The notes beneath the pieces were generated by a model, which made no database searches, had not been told where the DNA came from, and worked only from the letters and a program-made list of their open reading frames with translations. A stretch of 64,000 bases of DNA from Mesotaenium endlicherianum (lineage: Eukaryota; Streptophyta; Zygnematophyceae; Zygnematales; Mesotaeniaceae): positions 5,311-69,310 of the forward strand of contig WELA01007625.1 in the NCBI GenBank assembly GCA_009602735.1. The letters are read 5' to 3'. The translations under genes and the position numbers were made by a program. This document shows, in pieces, positions 49,001 through 60,290 of this stretch (position 1 is the first letter of the stretch; each line of letters starts with the position of its first letter).

Positions 49001-50905
49001 CGTCCCATCTTTCTTTTGGACAAAGAGGATGGGGGCCCCGAATGGAGAAGAGCTCGGCTCAATCCAGCCTTTCTCCAGCAAGTCGCTAATTTAATCTTTC
49101 ATCTCGGTCATTTCCAACGGGCTTAGGCGATAAATCGGTCGCCAAGTCGGTTGAGAATCGGGAACGAGAGGGATGGTATGTCCAATACCCCTATCAGGCG
49201 GAAGCCCGGCTGGTATTTCAGTTGGAAACACTGACTTATACTTTTGCAAAAGAGCAAAAAGGTCGGCTGTGAGTGTTTCTTCATGACCAGTAATGTCCAA
49301 CATCGGTTCTTGCGTAAAGAGCGTAGTTGAAGTTGCTGGGGAATCGGGTCTCAGTAATCCAAAGAAAACATTTTGACCGTGCTTTGCCAAACGTCGCGCT
49401 TGCTTTATGGACAATAGAAGAGTCTTCGAAGGACTTTCCAAGGCCATATCGGGCTTAAGGGACTGAAGAGAAATCTTCCTGGTCCCCTTGCATACAATGC
49501 ATGTCTTTTGACTGAAGTCAAGCAATGCACTTGTTTGCGTAAGTCAATCATTACCCAAAATTGCGTCGATTCCATGCGGCAATTCAGTTACGTAGAATTG
49601 TACACGCCCATGGACGGACTGCACGCTGAGCGGTAATTTAAGCATTCCAGTAATGCAAGCTAACGAGCCATCGCCAAGGCGAAGAGTCTCGTCCTTGAGT
49701 ATTGGAAACAACTTCATCCCTTGTGCAAAACGTGCACTAATGAAGCTTACTGACGCGCCTGAATCAATGACTGGAAAGCATGATTTACCTGAAACTTTCG
49801 TTTCAAATGTCATACTTAATCCCAAAGAAGCATTATGCATCACCAGCAACGTCCTCGCCTTGAGAGGAATGTGGGAAATATGGNAAAATATGAAGGTCCT
49901 TTACCAAAATCCCATTTTGCATTGCTGTCCTTGCGCAAAACCGAGTAATCGGGTCAAAGTACGCGCGAATATGTATGAATGCAGCAATATATATTGGTGC
50001 AAGACATTTGTGCATTTTCCGTAAGCGAGATAAGTATTCGTAACACTTGGCAAGGTTAGGATCATGCGGCTGAAAGTGCAAGAACATGGTATCATGGATG
50101 CACTCGAGTTCCAAGAACTCAACAAAGCTCAACACTGGCATACAAATATATTCGTTTCAAAGTATATTCATATCGGGTATGCCTGAGTGAACAAGGATTC
50201 TTGGGGCTTGCGCGCAAACTCCTAGAATTTCATCAGAATGGGGGCCGCCTTGAAACTTTTCAGGCGGCGATGGTTTGTACGAAGGCGTTGGTGCCGCGGC
50301 CTGCCCAAGGATGATGGGCGGGATTGGCGTGTTGGCGTTGTCGCCTGCGGTCCCTGATGGGCCCGGCATCCCTGGGCAGCCTGTAAAAAAGGACCAATCG
50401 AAGGGTGAGTGTCCATGGCAGCAACAAAGCGAGTGACAAGGTCGGCCAACTCAGTATGAGTGGCTTCAGCGAGGTTAACACGGTCTTCTGTACGACCAAT
50501 GACGTCGGACAAAGTACTAAGTGCCAGTGTCATGGTTTGACTGTCAGTCGTCAAGGCCGTGAAGCGTTGTAAAATGGTTTGTTGGAAAGTGCGTGGCGAG
50601 ATTGGCTCGGCGGGCAATCCTCCAGCATCGCTGCTGGTGACGACAGGAGTGGGAAGAGCAGCTGCAGCGGCGGCGGCAGCAGCGGCAGCAGTCGCAGCGG
50701 CACCATTGTCGCCCTCCATATGGAAGCCGAGATAGCGCCAAAAGAGAGAGAAAAATTTTCCCCTCGAAACACGATAAGCGACCGGGGGGTCAGGGCAGTA
50801 CTGGGATGGGTGACCTTCCCAACACTAAAAATTGCCCCAAATATATTCCAGCCACTAAAAAAATAAAATTTTCCTTGGAGAAGCCGAGATCGGCTCCGAT
50901 ACCAA

Positions 50906-51847
50906 TGTGACGTTTCTGCTTTTCGAGAGGATCTTTCCTCGGCATTCAAGGAATATTTAATTCAAGTGGGCAGAAAATCTGTATACTTGTGGAAATTGAC
51001 GAATACTCGAAAGAGCGAAAGTGAAAATTAACGTAGAATGTGTGCTTGTGAGAGTTGCACTCACAATGACTCTGCAGGTATTTATACCTGCACAACATGA
51101 GGCACTGGAGTGCTTCGAGTCACCACCTAGGGCACTGGTTCATGTTCAACGAAAACGGTCGAAGGGACGTGTCCCATTCGGCCGAATGCTCGAAACGCGC
51201 AGTTGGCCGTTTGGAGACTTTTCGACGGTTTCCGAAAAACCGTTTCGCGCCAAACGGGCGTTTTCGCGTTCTCGCGACTTTCCGAAAAAGTCGCGATTGA
51301 TCGCGGAGTCGCGTACACATGCTTTCGTCATGAACCGGTAGTTTAAAAAGCTACTTTGGCCAATCGGTTAGGTGTGAACGTTTCAAACGAAAGTCGCGGG
51401 TTCGAATCCGCTCGGATGCAAAGCGACTTTGCATATTTCGTTTCGTTTGACTTTACGACTGTTTGTTCGTATTAATGATACGACAGTTTCTTCGTATTAC
51501 GACTAGTCGTAATCCGAAACCTGTGATTGTCCATTATTCGTAATAATGACAATCAAAATAACTTAATCAAACAATGATTAATTAAATTATCATCTCATAA
51601 TTGTTCAAAGTAAGTTAATGAATAATTATGTCGTACTTTTGCGAAGTAGTCGAATTACGTTACGACGCTTTTTGCAATAGTATCTCGGTCATTTTGCCAA
51701 TCGACCGGGAACTAATCGGCACACGTGTGTGGCGAATAATTCAATGTGATGCAATCATTTATCACATAACTTATGATAATTAGTATAATGTATTTTAGGT
51801 AATTGGGAAAACGTCCCAAATACGCCTAAAAAGCTCAAATCGTTACA
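50906..51847 (-). repeat. 5' LTR of family A copy 3
   Basis: 942 bp (TGTGACG/CGTTACA), directly adjacent to the primer-binding site at 50904. Same tRNA-like boxes as the partner LTR (near 51358-51410). It contains the hairpin-forming stretch around 51273-51300 (cgcgactttcc/aaaaagtcgcg). Confidence 0.93.
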
Positions 51848-52739
51848 ATAGGGAAGAGAACGTCCTGGCTAAGGAGCACGTCAAAGGTCTCAGAGCCTAT
51901 GACCAACGCGTGCGGGTGGATGGTCGTGTCTCATCTGGGGTGCCGGGCCGAAAGGTGAAGCAAATGGCCAGCCGCGTGCGCCTGGTGACGGTCTATGAAG
52001 TGCCAATCGCTGTGTTGATCCGCGTTGGCAAATCCTCCAGGTCGGCTGACAAGAGGCCTAGCTGACAAAAGTAGCGAAGGCTGATGAGGACTGGCTGTGC
52101 GCCGGTGTCAAACATGATGCGCTGCGGGGCCTGCGTATTGACCAGCACAATCTCCTGCAAATTATAAAAAATGCAACGTTAGGCGTGCTGATCATTCTGC
52201 GCTCATGTGCAGGTTGCGCGGGTGCGGAGAGCACCGCAGCTGCCACGTCTGACGCTGGCCTGCCGTCGAAGGTGCGCTGGCTGGCCGCGCGCAACTGAAG
52301 CAGTAGCTGGGTTGCTTGCCGCGTGGTCTCCATCGACACGCCAAGCTCCGCAAAGGAGACGGCTGGCATCCGGTGCAGCGCCAGCGAGATGACTTCGGCG
52401 CTGAGCTGCACCGTAGTCATCGGCGAGGCAAGTGCACGAGGTGCGAGCGCAGGTGGCTCTGCTGGCGTCTCCAGCATGCGAAAGGAGCGGGGAAGGCGCG
52501 GCGTCTCCTCTGTGCGGCATCCCTGGTCTGGTCCTTTGCGCTTCTGCGCCATTGCCGGTCGCCCCGCTGCCGCCACGAGTGTGCGCTCGCGTCCTGCGAT
52601 GCCCGCTGCCGTGCGGCTGCCCAACGGCCGTGTGCGGGCGCAGCAGGCCAGAACGGCGTCCCGAGCTACTGCGAGAGCCGGTGCAACCGCCGGAGTCGGA
52701 GTGGCAGCTGGTGGAGACTCTGCTGGAGCTGGCACAGCT

Positions 52740-53160
52740 GCAAGTGCTAGCGCAGCCGCTGGCACAGGTGCCTCACCGGCTGGCGTAGCCGCTGGTGCCG
52801 GTGCCGATGCACCAGGCGCTGGCGCTGAGAGAGGTGCTGGCGCTGGCACGCTCGGTGTTGGCGCGCTGGGCGCTGGCGCGCTGGGCGCTGAGGTGCTCAG
52901 CGCTGGCGCTGAGAGAGGAGCTGGCGCTGGCACGCTTTGTGCTGGCGCTAGCCGGCTAGGTGCTGGCGGGATGGGCGCTGGCTATGAGCGAGGCGCTGGC
53001 GCTAGCGGGCTAGACAATGGCGAGCCCGGCGCTGGCGCTGGTGGGCTGGGCGCTGGCGAGCTCAACGCTGGCGCTGGCGGGCTGGGCGCTGGCAAGCCCA
53101 CCGCTGGCAATGAGCGAGGCGCTGGCGCTGGCGGACTGGGCGCGGGCTCAGCTGCTGGCT
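52740..53160 (-). repeat. Pro/Ala-rich repeat-coding stretch of the methyltransferase-bearing element
   Basis: Degenerate tandem repeats around ctggcgctg/ggcgctgg encode APAPSAPAP-like sequence on the minus strand. The stretch lies between the zinc-knuckle part of gag and the protease and is probably a disordered spacer. The very high GC leaves long false frames open on both strands. Confidence 0.75.
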
Positions 53161-55444
53161 GGTTGACAAGGCGCGCCTTGGGGTCGCCCCGAGCTTGTTA
53201 GGTTGCGCCATTTGACTGGTGTTGGTGTCAGTCTTGGCTGCCTTGAGCAAGGTTTGTGGCGCCCTCCAAATGGCGCAAGGCTTGCCGGGACCCTCGCCGC
53301 GCTTATTGCGCAAGCCTGAGGGTTTTGTGCGCAACCAGGGTTTAAGCCCTGGCTGTGCGCAGCCGTGTGCGTGCCGTCGATGCTCCGAACGGCGATCCGG
53401 CCGCACAGCGCAATTGGGGATGCCCTCCCCTGACTGAGGATGGCAATCACGGCCGCCAGATCTGCGCTGGCTGGGCCGGGTTGCGGGCGCGTGCCAAGTG
53501 GCAGCACATGTGTGCAGCTGCTGTACGCAGCTGCAGCGTGGCTGCCGTGAGGTGGTCGCGTGGCTGGCTGCAGAGCGAGCCTCGCAATAAGGTGCGCGGC
53601 GTGAGCGGGCGCGTGCAAGCATGTGCACATGTGCAGATGCCGTCGGGCAAAGTCTTGCCAACCGCGCACGCGACAGGTGGCGGCACCTGCTGGAACCTGC
53701 TGCTTGCAGCAGCCAGTAAGGGGCGGACATCGGGAGGTTGTCGGTCGGTGCGCAGATCTGCGCATGGGCTGGTGACATGTACAACGAGGGACGCTGCAGT
53801 CGTAGTTGGCTGGCAGGCGTGCCCGGTCGCGCCAGCTATCGCTGCGCAGGCTGCAGACAGCCTTGCTGGCGTCAGCAAGACGGAGCAGGCCAGAGGAGCT
53901 GCGGGAGCCTGCGCTGTCTGCGCTGGCGTGGGCACCTGCCCGTCGGAGGGCGCGTCTGCGGCGAGGGGTGGCGAGACTGCGCGGACCTGCGGCCTACCAT
54001 CTGGCAGCCTGTTAGGACGGACGTCGTTGCTGTTGACAGTTGTCATTGCGACGTGCGCAGAGCTAGCGGGAGCATCTGCGCAGACGTTTGCAACGCTGGC
54101 CGCAAGAGCTCCTTTGAAGGGCGTGCGTTTGCGGAGCTGCAGCGTCGCTGTGGCGCCAGGTGACAACCTCTGGGGCTGCCTCGTGTCGGCGCTGCAAATA
54201 TGCGCAGGGGCTGCGCGGACGCCAGTTGTTGGAGCTAGAGCGTCAGGCGGCGGGACGCGTGCAAAGAGGGCTCCGCACGCGTCGTAGCTGTCGGCGGCGA
54301 CGAGGCCACGGTTTGGCAATCTCCGCGTTGGCCTCCACAAGGGCGTCGTTGACATCGTCGGAGCTGCAATAGTCGGCTCCAGGGGTCAACGCGTCGTCCA
54401 TTGTGGCCGTGGCTGCCGTCATCAAGGGGCGTCCACCCGTGCGAGGGTTACGCATGCTTCGCTGTCCTACTGTTGGCGCGGGGCCGTTGCGAGCGCGTCC
54501 GTTCTTGACGTCACGCTTCTTTTGCAGGCATACGATCTGTAAGTGACCAGCCTTGCCACAGTATGTACAGTTGCCGAGCTTGCCATTTTGCGTGACCAAC
54601 TGGGCAATTCTGGCGAGAGTAGCCCGTCTTCCCGCAAGACCAACAAGGGTCGATCGTCGTGGCGGCCATGGAAATGCGTCCACGCGAAGCTCCGCGGACC
54701 GCGCTGCTGAGTCTGCTGGGGCAGCTGAGAGCGTTGGGGCTACTGCTGCTGCTGGGGCTGGCGAGCCGGAGCTGGGCGCATCGTGGAAGATGGCAGCACC
54801 GAGGACTCCTGGCGTACGCCCGTAGATGCGAGGCCCACACGGTCACTAATGTTGCTTTGTGCGGCAGCCAAGCTCTGCTTCTTGACTGAGAGGTGAGCGT
54901 CCTCCAGCAAGTACTTGGAGCCAATGTGATAGATGTGGGGGGCGATGGCCCTATTCCTCAATCGTGGCTCCACGGCACGCAAGAAGATCTCTGCTGCCTC
55001 CCGGTTGGTGACGGTGCCAACGTCTCGGCAAAGGTGCGTCAAGCGGCGATACATCATGCGGATTGTCTCGTTCTTGCGGCGGTTGAAGTGGTGCAGCTCG
55101 TACACCTTCTCTTTGATGGCGGCCTGGAACTCCTTTTTGAGGACGTTCCAAAAGGCCTTGACCGGATCTGCGAGGGGGGTCTCCATTGGGGGTTCCCCCA
55201 CAAGCTCTGTGCGTGCGTAGATCTTGTCACCCTTCTCGCTGAAGGTTTCACGGGCCTCGTAGAGGAGATAGCGCATGAGCGTATAGAACACGTCACGCTT
55301 AGTGAGCGCGGGCGTCTTAAGCCTTGCGGTCATGAACTCAGCCTTGAACTTTGAGATTGTGTCGTCAAGATCACAGGTTCCTGGTCTGCTGCTGAAGCAG
55401 AAGAGGGAAGACTTAACAGCCGTGACCTCTTGGTCACCTGCCAT

Positions 55445-57000
55445 GGGATACCAGGAATTGTGGTGAGCCCACTAGGCAGGAGGTACGAGTGCTGGTTGCT
55501 CCCTTTCCGAGGGTTTAGTGACAGTACTGAGATCGGAGTTTGAGTCTTCTCCACTAACCCCTTCGTAGTAAGGCTGGTAAGAAAGCTCGCTACGGGTAGG
55601 CATACGCCGAAGATTCTAAATACTTGCAGGCAAAGAGGGATCTTTTTAGAAGTAAGTAGTGTGTACTCTCCAGAGTGAGCACCTCAAGATTGTAATCTGG
55701 TAGGAAAACAACTAATGAAGTTTGGCCCAAAAGATCACTGGAAGCACATCATGATCTTCAAGAGTAGTCCTACGGTAGGGTTTAAGCTGTGACTTTGCTC
55801 ACCACTTGCGAAGTTCTTCAAGTGACTGGAAGCCAGGAGGGCTTGCTCTTCACAAGAGAGAGACTAAGTGGTCTTGAAAGCACAAGAGTCAAAACTCTGT
55901 GACTTACAACTGGCATAATGGGACTTTTAAAAAGATGTTCCTCTAGGGACATCTCTACTACTTATACTTCTGAAAACTCGGCGTCGTATGCGGCGGATCC
56001 AATGCATGTAGTCACTCTAGGAGGCTCTCTTATGTCCACTAATGTGTACAAGGCATGTACTAGCACTCTTATAGGCTAAGCATAACTCAAACCAATCAAA
56101 GCAAAGCACGTAGAATATGCTATGTGTCTCTCATTGGTGGAGCTTACCTTGGATAATTCTACCTAGATAGCGCCTCAAAAGTGAATCTGGAACTTGAGGA
56201 AGCTTCCTCTAGGAGTAAATGATGCAGTCACCAAGTTATAGCCTCAATGATGCACTTATACTATGGAAATGCAAGACTCATATAGGCTAAGGGGTTCGCG
56301 GATTTGTGCGCACAAAGCTAAAGGTCCTTGGGGTCACGAATGGCCAACAATGTCACCTTTGGGTACATTGAGTCACAAGTTGGCTGTTGGGTGTGATTCC
56401 GCTAGGGGCCAAAAGGGGTACGGACTAGATTGCGCCTATCTCGCTTGATACTTGACCAAATGACGCGAAACCGGTGCCATTCGGAAGATGCTTTGACGCG
56501 CTACACTTTGGTGACTTGGAAATCTAGAAAAGGTCAACATATGGATGCGTAAGGTCAATGCAAAGTTGGTCTTCCTAGGTTGATGGTTCACACATGTGGA
56601 GCTCGGTTTTCTACGTCAACCTCGACTCGATAAATCATGACACCAATCAAACTTGTCATGCTATTGCTGAACAAACTTCTCCCACGTGGAATCATCAAGG
56701 TCTTTAGACGTCTTCTTCTCCTTCCATTAGAGCCACTGATCTGCTGCGCTGCCTTTCAATCAACAAAGCACCAGTGTGCCTGATTTTCTTGGAGTCTTGC
56801 AGGTTGGCTAGTTTTTCATCCACTGCTCAACATCTCCAAGAAGTTCAGTCAAATAAAAGTGCTTGTTCTCCTTGAATCATAGGCCTGCCGGACCCTCTAC
56901 CAAAGCCACTCCATTTAGATGCATTTTAATTCCTTCCTTGCAACAACACTTGCATAATCCTTTCATTATCCTACTAAGAATTCATTCACAAGTCAATTGT
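55445..57000. other. Upstream flank of the methyltransferase-bearing element, possible LTR or leader
   Basis: The sequence directly 5' of the element's gag start should hold its leader and 5' LTR. A TGGTATCC stretch on the minus strand ends next to the gag ATG and resembles the first bases of an initiator-tRNA-Met primer-binding site, but the match is short. No matching sequence was recognised beyond 37835, so no LTR pair can be drawn. No coding exon seen. Confidence 0.3.
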
Positions 57001-57430
57001 CTCTACATTTTTAGCATCATCATTTGGATTGAGATCATCAGCATCAGCATTCTGACGAGCAACAACAGCTTCAACATTTTTTAATGCCGTCGCTACAACC
57101 ATTCTTGTTTTTCTCTGCTGCATGCAAACCGTTGCCACTGGCACATCATGAGGTACAGCATTGAAATTATGGCCAAGATCCGTTTTAAGTGTCTCTTCCT
57201 CTTCAAGTTGTCTAGCCGTGGCCAAACGTTTTCCCTCTTTAGCCGCATCCTTCTCTGCCTTAGCTAAGCATTCAACTTCTATCCCAGCAAAACTCTTTCT
57301 GGGCTTGCTAGGTTGCTACCACTGCCATTGCAACTGCTGCTTTTTTAGCCCTTTTAAATACAGCGGCGGCAGCCTCAGTCCAACTAACGTTGTTAGCCAC
57401 TTTCTCTCCCTGCTCATCTTCCATTATATC
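57000..57430 (-). pseudogene. Unidentified charged-helix coding remnant
   Basis: Minus-strand frames read as a Lys/Glu/Ala-rich, probably helical protein: KVANNVSWTEAAAAVFKRAK near 57400, AKAEKDAAKEGKRLATARQ near 57240, then an Asp/Asn-rich tail. No single frame spans the stretch. The family is not recognised; an old transposon protein or a dead gene fragment are both possible. Confidence 0.35.
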
Positions 57431-60290
57431 GAAATTGTTTGCTTGGGACCTCGTGCTTACTATTCAAAATACTGTGATGAGAGCTTCGACATTGCTGGAA
57501 TAATTGACTTACCTATAGGAAATGAAGTATTTAATGAAGATCTTATATCATCAAAATCTTCTATGGTATTTTTTGGTTACCTCATTAAACAACAAAAAGG
57601 ACAACATGATGAGCGCAAATATACATATCAACCGTGGTTTGTGAATTGTATATTGACAATTATTTGCCACATGTACGCAATAAGACTTTCAATGTTCTCC
57701 CAACTTCCACATCCTACGTAATCGGTGATGACAACATTTTTTGTTTTTGGTCAAATTGTAAGAGTTGTCAAAACTTGTGCATTCCGCATGTCCAAATAGT
57801 AAGAGTTGTCAAAACTTGTGCATTCCGCACGCACAATCAATGTATTGGTCAATTTTTACGGCACCACACGTATTTAGCACGTTATATTGCCATCTTCAAC
57901 GTAATACACTTTTACGTATTTGTTATACGAGTAAGACAAATACGTAGACCATAATTAGGACGTTAAATCGACACTCAACAACTTCTTGGTTGACATTGTG
58001 TTGATCGTATAGTACTTGTTGACGATTATTCTTCATTAAATAATAAACCAGAAAATTTGCTTCATCTGACCCACAATCAAAATACATCGGTTGGTAAGAT
58101 ACTTGAATAACTCCGTTAAGTCTGTCAATCTTTTTGACAACAATGTGCTTGATTTTCCATTGCAACATTTGTGGAGGTTTATATGGTCTAAGCAATTTTG
58201 TTTAAGGACCACTAAAGTTGGAATATCACGCTCACGGGTGATATGTTTCTCCACAATCCATCGAGTTGAAATATAAATAAGTCAGGTGAATATTAAAACC
58301 TTCGTGCAAACAACAACGTCGTTCATTTATGGTCGGCTCATACAAAGTGATCGCATGACTGGCCATTCAGCGACGTAGTGAGAAGCAAAGCATTAATGTT
58401 AGAGTTTATCCATACATTGACAAATTTCTAGCATTGAGAAGACCATCACGAGAACAATTTGTCATTTTATTTTAGTTTACAAAACTTGCTCTAATTAGCC
58501 GCATAATCCCAACAATCTTATCAGCTTAGATTTCAATCTCGAAGGGGGTCCATTTAAATTCTCACTCAGTGGTGATGGGACCCAATTCCAATGCCGATGT
58601 TGTCGACCAATTTTGGCCATTTACCCCTTTGCACATTTCTTAACTGCAATACACATATCAATCAACTTCCTGCCAAAGGTCTACCAAACGCTAGCTCTTC
58701 CTTGAAGAAGAACTATAGACCTCTTTGTAATGCTAATAAGCAGCTTATTGCCCTACTATGGCTACTACTTTGTCATTAACTTCAGCACTGGTAGGAGGAG
58801 GGCGTCCTATGGAGTGTGTCGCTTGAGTCAAACTGAAGGATGGGCACAAATTTTAAACATGATAAAGTTTATCTCCAGTTGTCACAATTTCATCATCGAG
58901 TATGCCGTATGTTAGATTTTGCATGTGGTGTCTTGTCACTTCCTTCAACTAGAAGCTCACTCAATGCAACAAATGCAATGGAAGTGGAATCATATATACA
59001 CTCATAAGTTATGCAAAAGTTTTTTTGCATGATTTGAAATGTTTTGACAAACATTGCATAAGTTAATAGCATATACCATAGCTACTTATAGTACCAATAT
59101 TATTCAGTCTACGTTTCCTACCGAGTATTTCACGAGATGGCACAATGACAACATAGGCTTGTCTCAAAAGAACTTCAATTCACAATGTCTCAAGAGAATG
59201 TGTTTACATCTCGAAGTTAAACATTCATTGTTCAAAACTTGGAACATTATTTAGTGTACGTGTAGCACGTCATAAGTGTCCATGGTCCTCTAATGATATG
59301 AGAACTTTACATGCAATCATTAACACTCGAACACTGTTGCGATGGTGCATGTGCAGTCACCAAAGATGAATAGAAGCAAACATTATTCTGCATTTCTTCC
59401 GCCTCATTTCGATATGCTTTCCTTTTGTCAAGTACTTAGAATATTGTTCCAACATTAAGTAGTGAGCATTTCAAAGTTACAAGATTGAAGAGATAAATGT
59501 GTTGTTCTAGGCTAGCTAAGGGGCTGTCAAGTTGGTACCACGTACAATCAAGAGAGGTAGTTGCTGGTGTTCGCTGTCTGAAGGCTGAACAACTCCAGTC
59601 TTCTAGTACGTCTCACATCCTGTCTATTTTGAAGGCATTTTCAGCGTGCAATGCTGCTAGAGTCGACTTGCTCAAATATATTCATTTTTAAGAACAATTT
59701 GTAGCATGATGACGTGCTTACCGACTTGCAAATAATTTCACGAGCGAACTCGAGGATGTACTTTGTGCAGCAGCGATAGCAAATTTAGGCAACTCAAATT
59801 TATGTTGCCTCCAAGACTCAATGATGTACTATCTGACTCTAAATTAGTGGCAGTTCACAGCTACAATCACGTACCTACGGGGATGAAGGATCAGGGAGAC
59901 GTGGAACTCTGTTGTCGGGTACCAATATTTAAACCGGTCAAAGAACCACAATTTTTAAGATGTAGTCGGGAACTTTGAGTAACTTTTATAAGCAATGTCT
60001 GGACTACAATGTCTGCTACAATATGCAAGGAGAAGACAACTTATTTACCCGAGCAGTGCTACACTTACCACGTCACACATAGAAGTCCAATGACAAAACA
60101 GTTTTATACTGTACATCTGCTTAACTCCAGTCAAATGCACATACTACAAGCTGCTTGAGCACAGTCGCGATGACCACAGTCGAGGGCAAAATATAGAGTC
60201 AAGAGAAATTCACAGGCATCTCAGGCTAAGATCCAAGCATTTTTTTTGTCGAACTGGTACAAGGTGCGCCTCGCAAAGGCTTTCAAGCTA
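57431..60290. other. AT-rich stretch without recognised genes
   Basis: Many short frames, none with a domain I recognise. A 41-bp unit containing gtaagagttgtcaaaac is duplicated in tandem at 57758-57829. Minus-strand frames at 57923-58254 (for example NGVIQVSYQPMYFDCGSDE) have protein-like composition and may be an old transposon remnant. Confidence 0.4.

Larger units (their letters stand above)
45087..51847 (-). mobile_element. Ty3/gypsy chromovirus family A, complete-length copy 3 (fossil, young)
   Basis: 6761 bp with two 942-bp LTRs and flanks ATAAG/ATAGG (one difference). Minus-strand parts are a primer-binding site TGGTATCGGAGCC (50904-50892, initiator tRNA-Met type), gag (50719-49900), protease with DSGAS (49849-49544), reverse transcriptase with YLDDILVYS plus the start of RNase H (49081-48128), integrase with zinc head and core (47902-46900), and a C-terminal chromodomain (AWDVEEVLGHRYTRHKPPR through WLDYDSSWNSYEP, about 46440-46300). 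A polypurine tract lies at 46029-46041. The two LTRs differ at roughly 20 sites by eye (about 2 percent), so the insertion is recent. It looks whole in layout but has several breaks. It inserted into the protease-linker part of the methyltransferase-bearing element. Confidence 0.93.
37835..55444 (-). mobile_element. Ty3/gypsy element carrying a cytosine-5 DNA methyltransferase and a PHD-like finger (fossil)
   Basis: Large minus-strand element. In its 5' to 3' order it has gag capsid (55444-54740), two zinc knuckles (CWSCGKTGYSRQNC and CTYCGKAGHLQIVC, about 54680-54540), a Pro/Ala-rich stretch (53784-52400), protease (FDTGA, near 52115), an acidic/Ala-rich linker (45086-43571), DNMT (42245-41300), reverse transcriptase (40938-39870, with CYIDDVLVFSE), RNase H (40151-39126), integrase (39072-37980) and a PHD-like finger (37972-37850). 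A family A element (45087-51847) and a solo LTR (42849-43570) interrupt it, leaving about 10.1 kb of its own sequence. No matching LTR pair was found. It is broken at several points in most domains. Gypsy assignment is firm. A DNMT placed between protease and reverse transcriptase matches the kind of element reported from charophytes. Confidence 0.88.

Noticed and set aside
25580-51410. True tRNA genes at the ggttcgaatcc sites
   Set aside because: The T-arm and boxes are present but the acceptor stem does not pair and every copy lies within an LTR, so these are tRNA-like sequences, not tRNA genes.
52323-54287. Long plus-strand open frames rich in Gly/Ala/Arg
   Set aside because: They are shadows opposite the GC-rich, repeat-like gag to protease spacer of the minus-strand gypsy element; no domain is present.
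55445-57000. A definite 5' LTR for the methyltransferase-bearing element
   Set aside because: No matching copy was recognised at the other end of the element, and the primer-binding match is too short to set a boundary.
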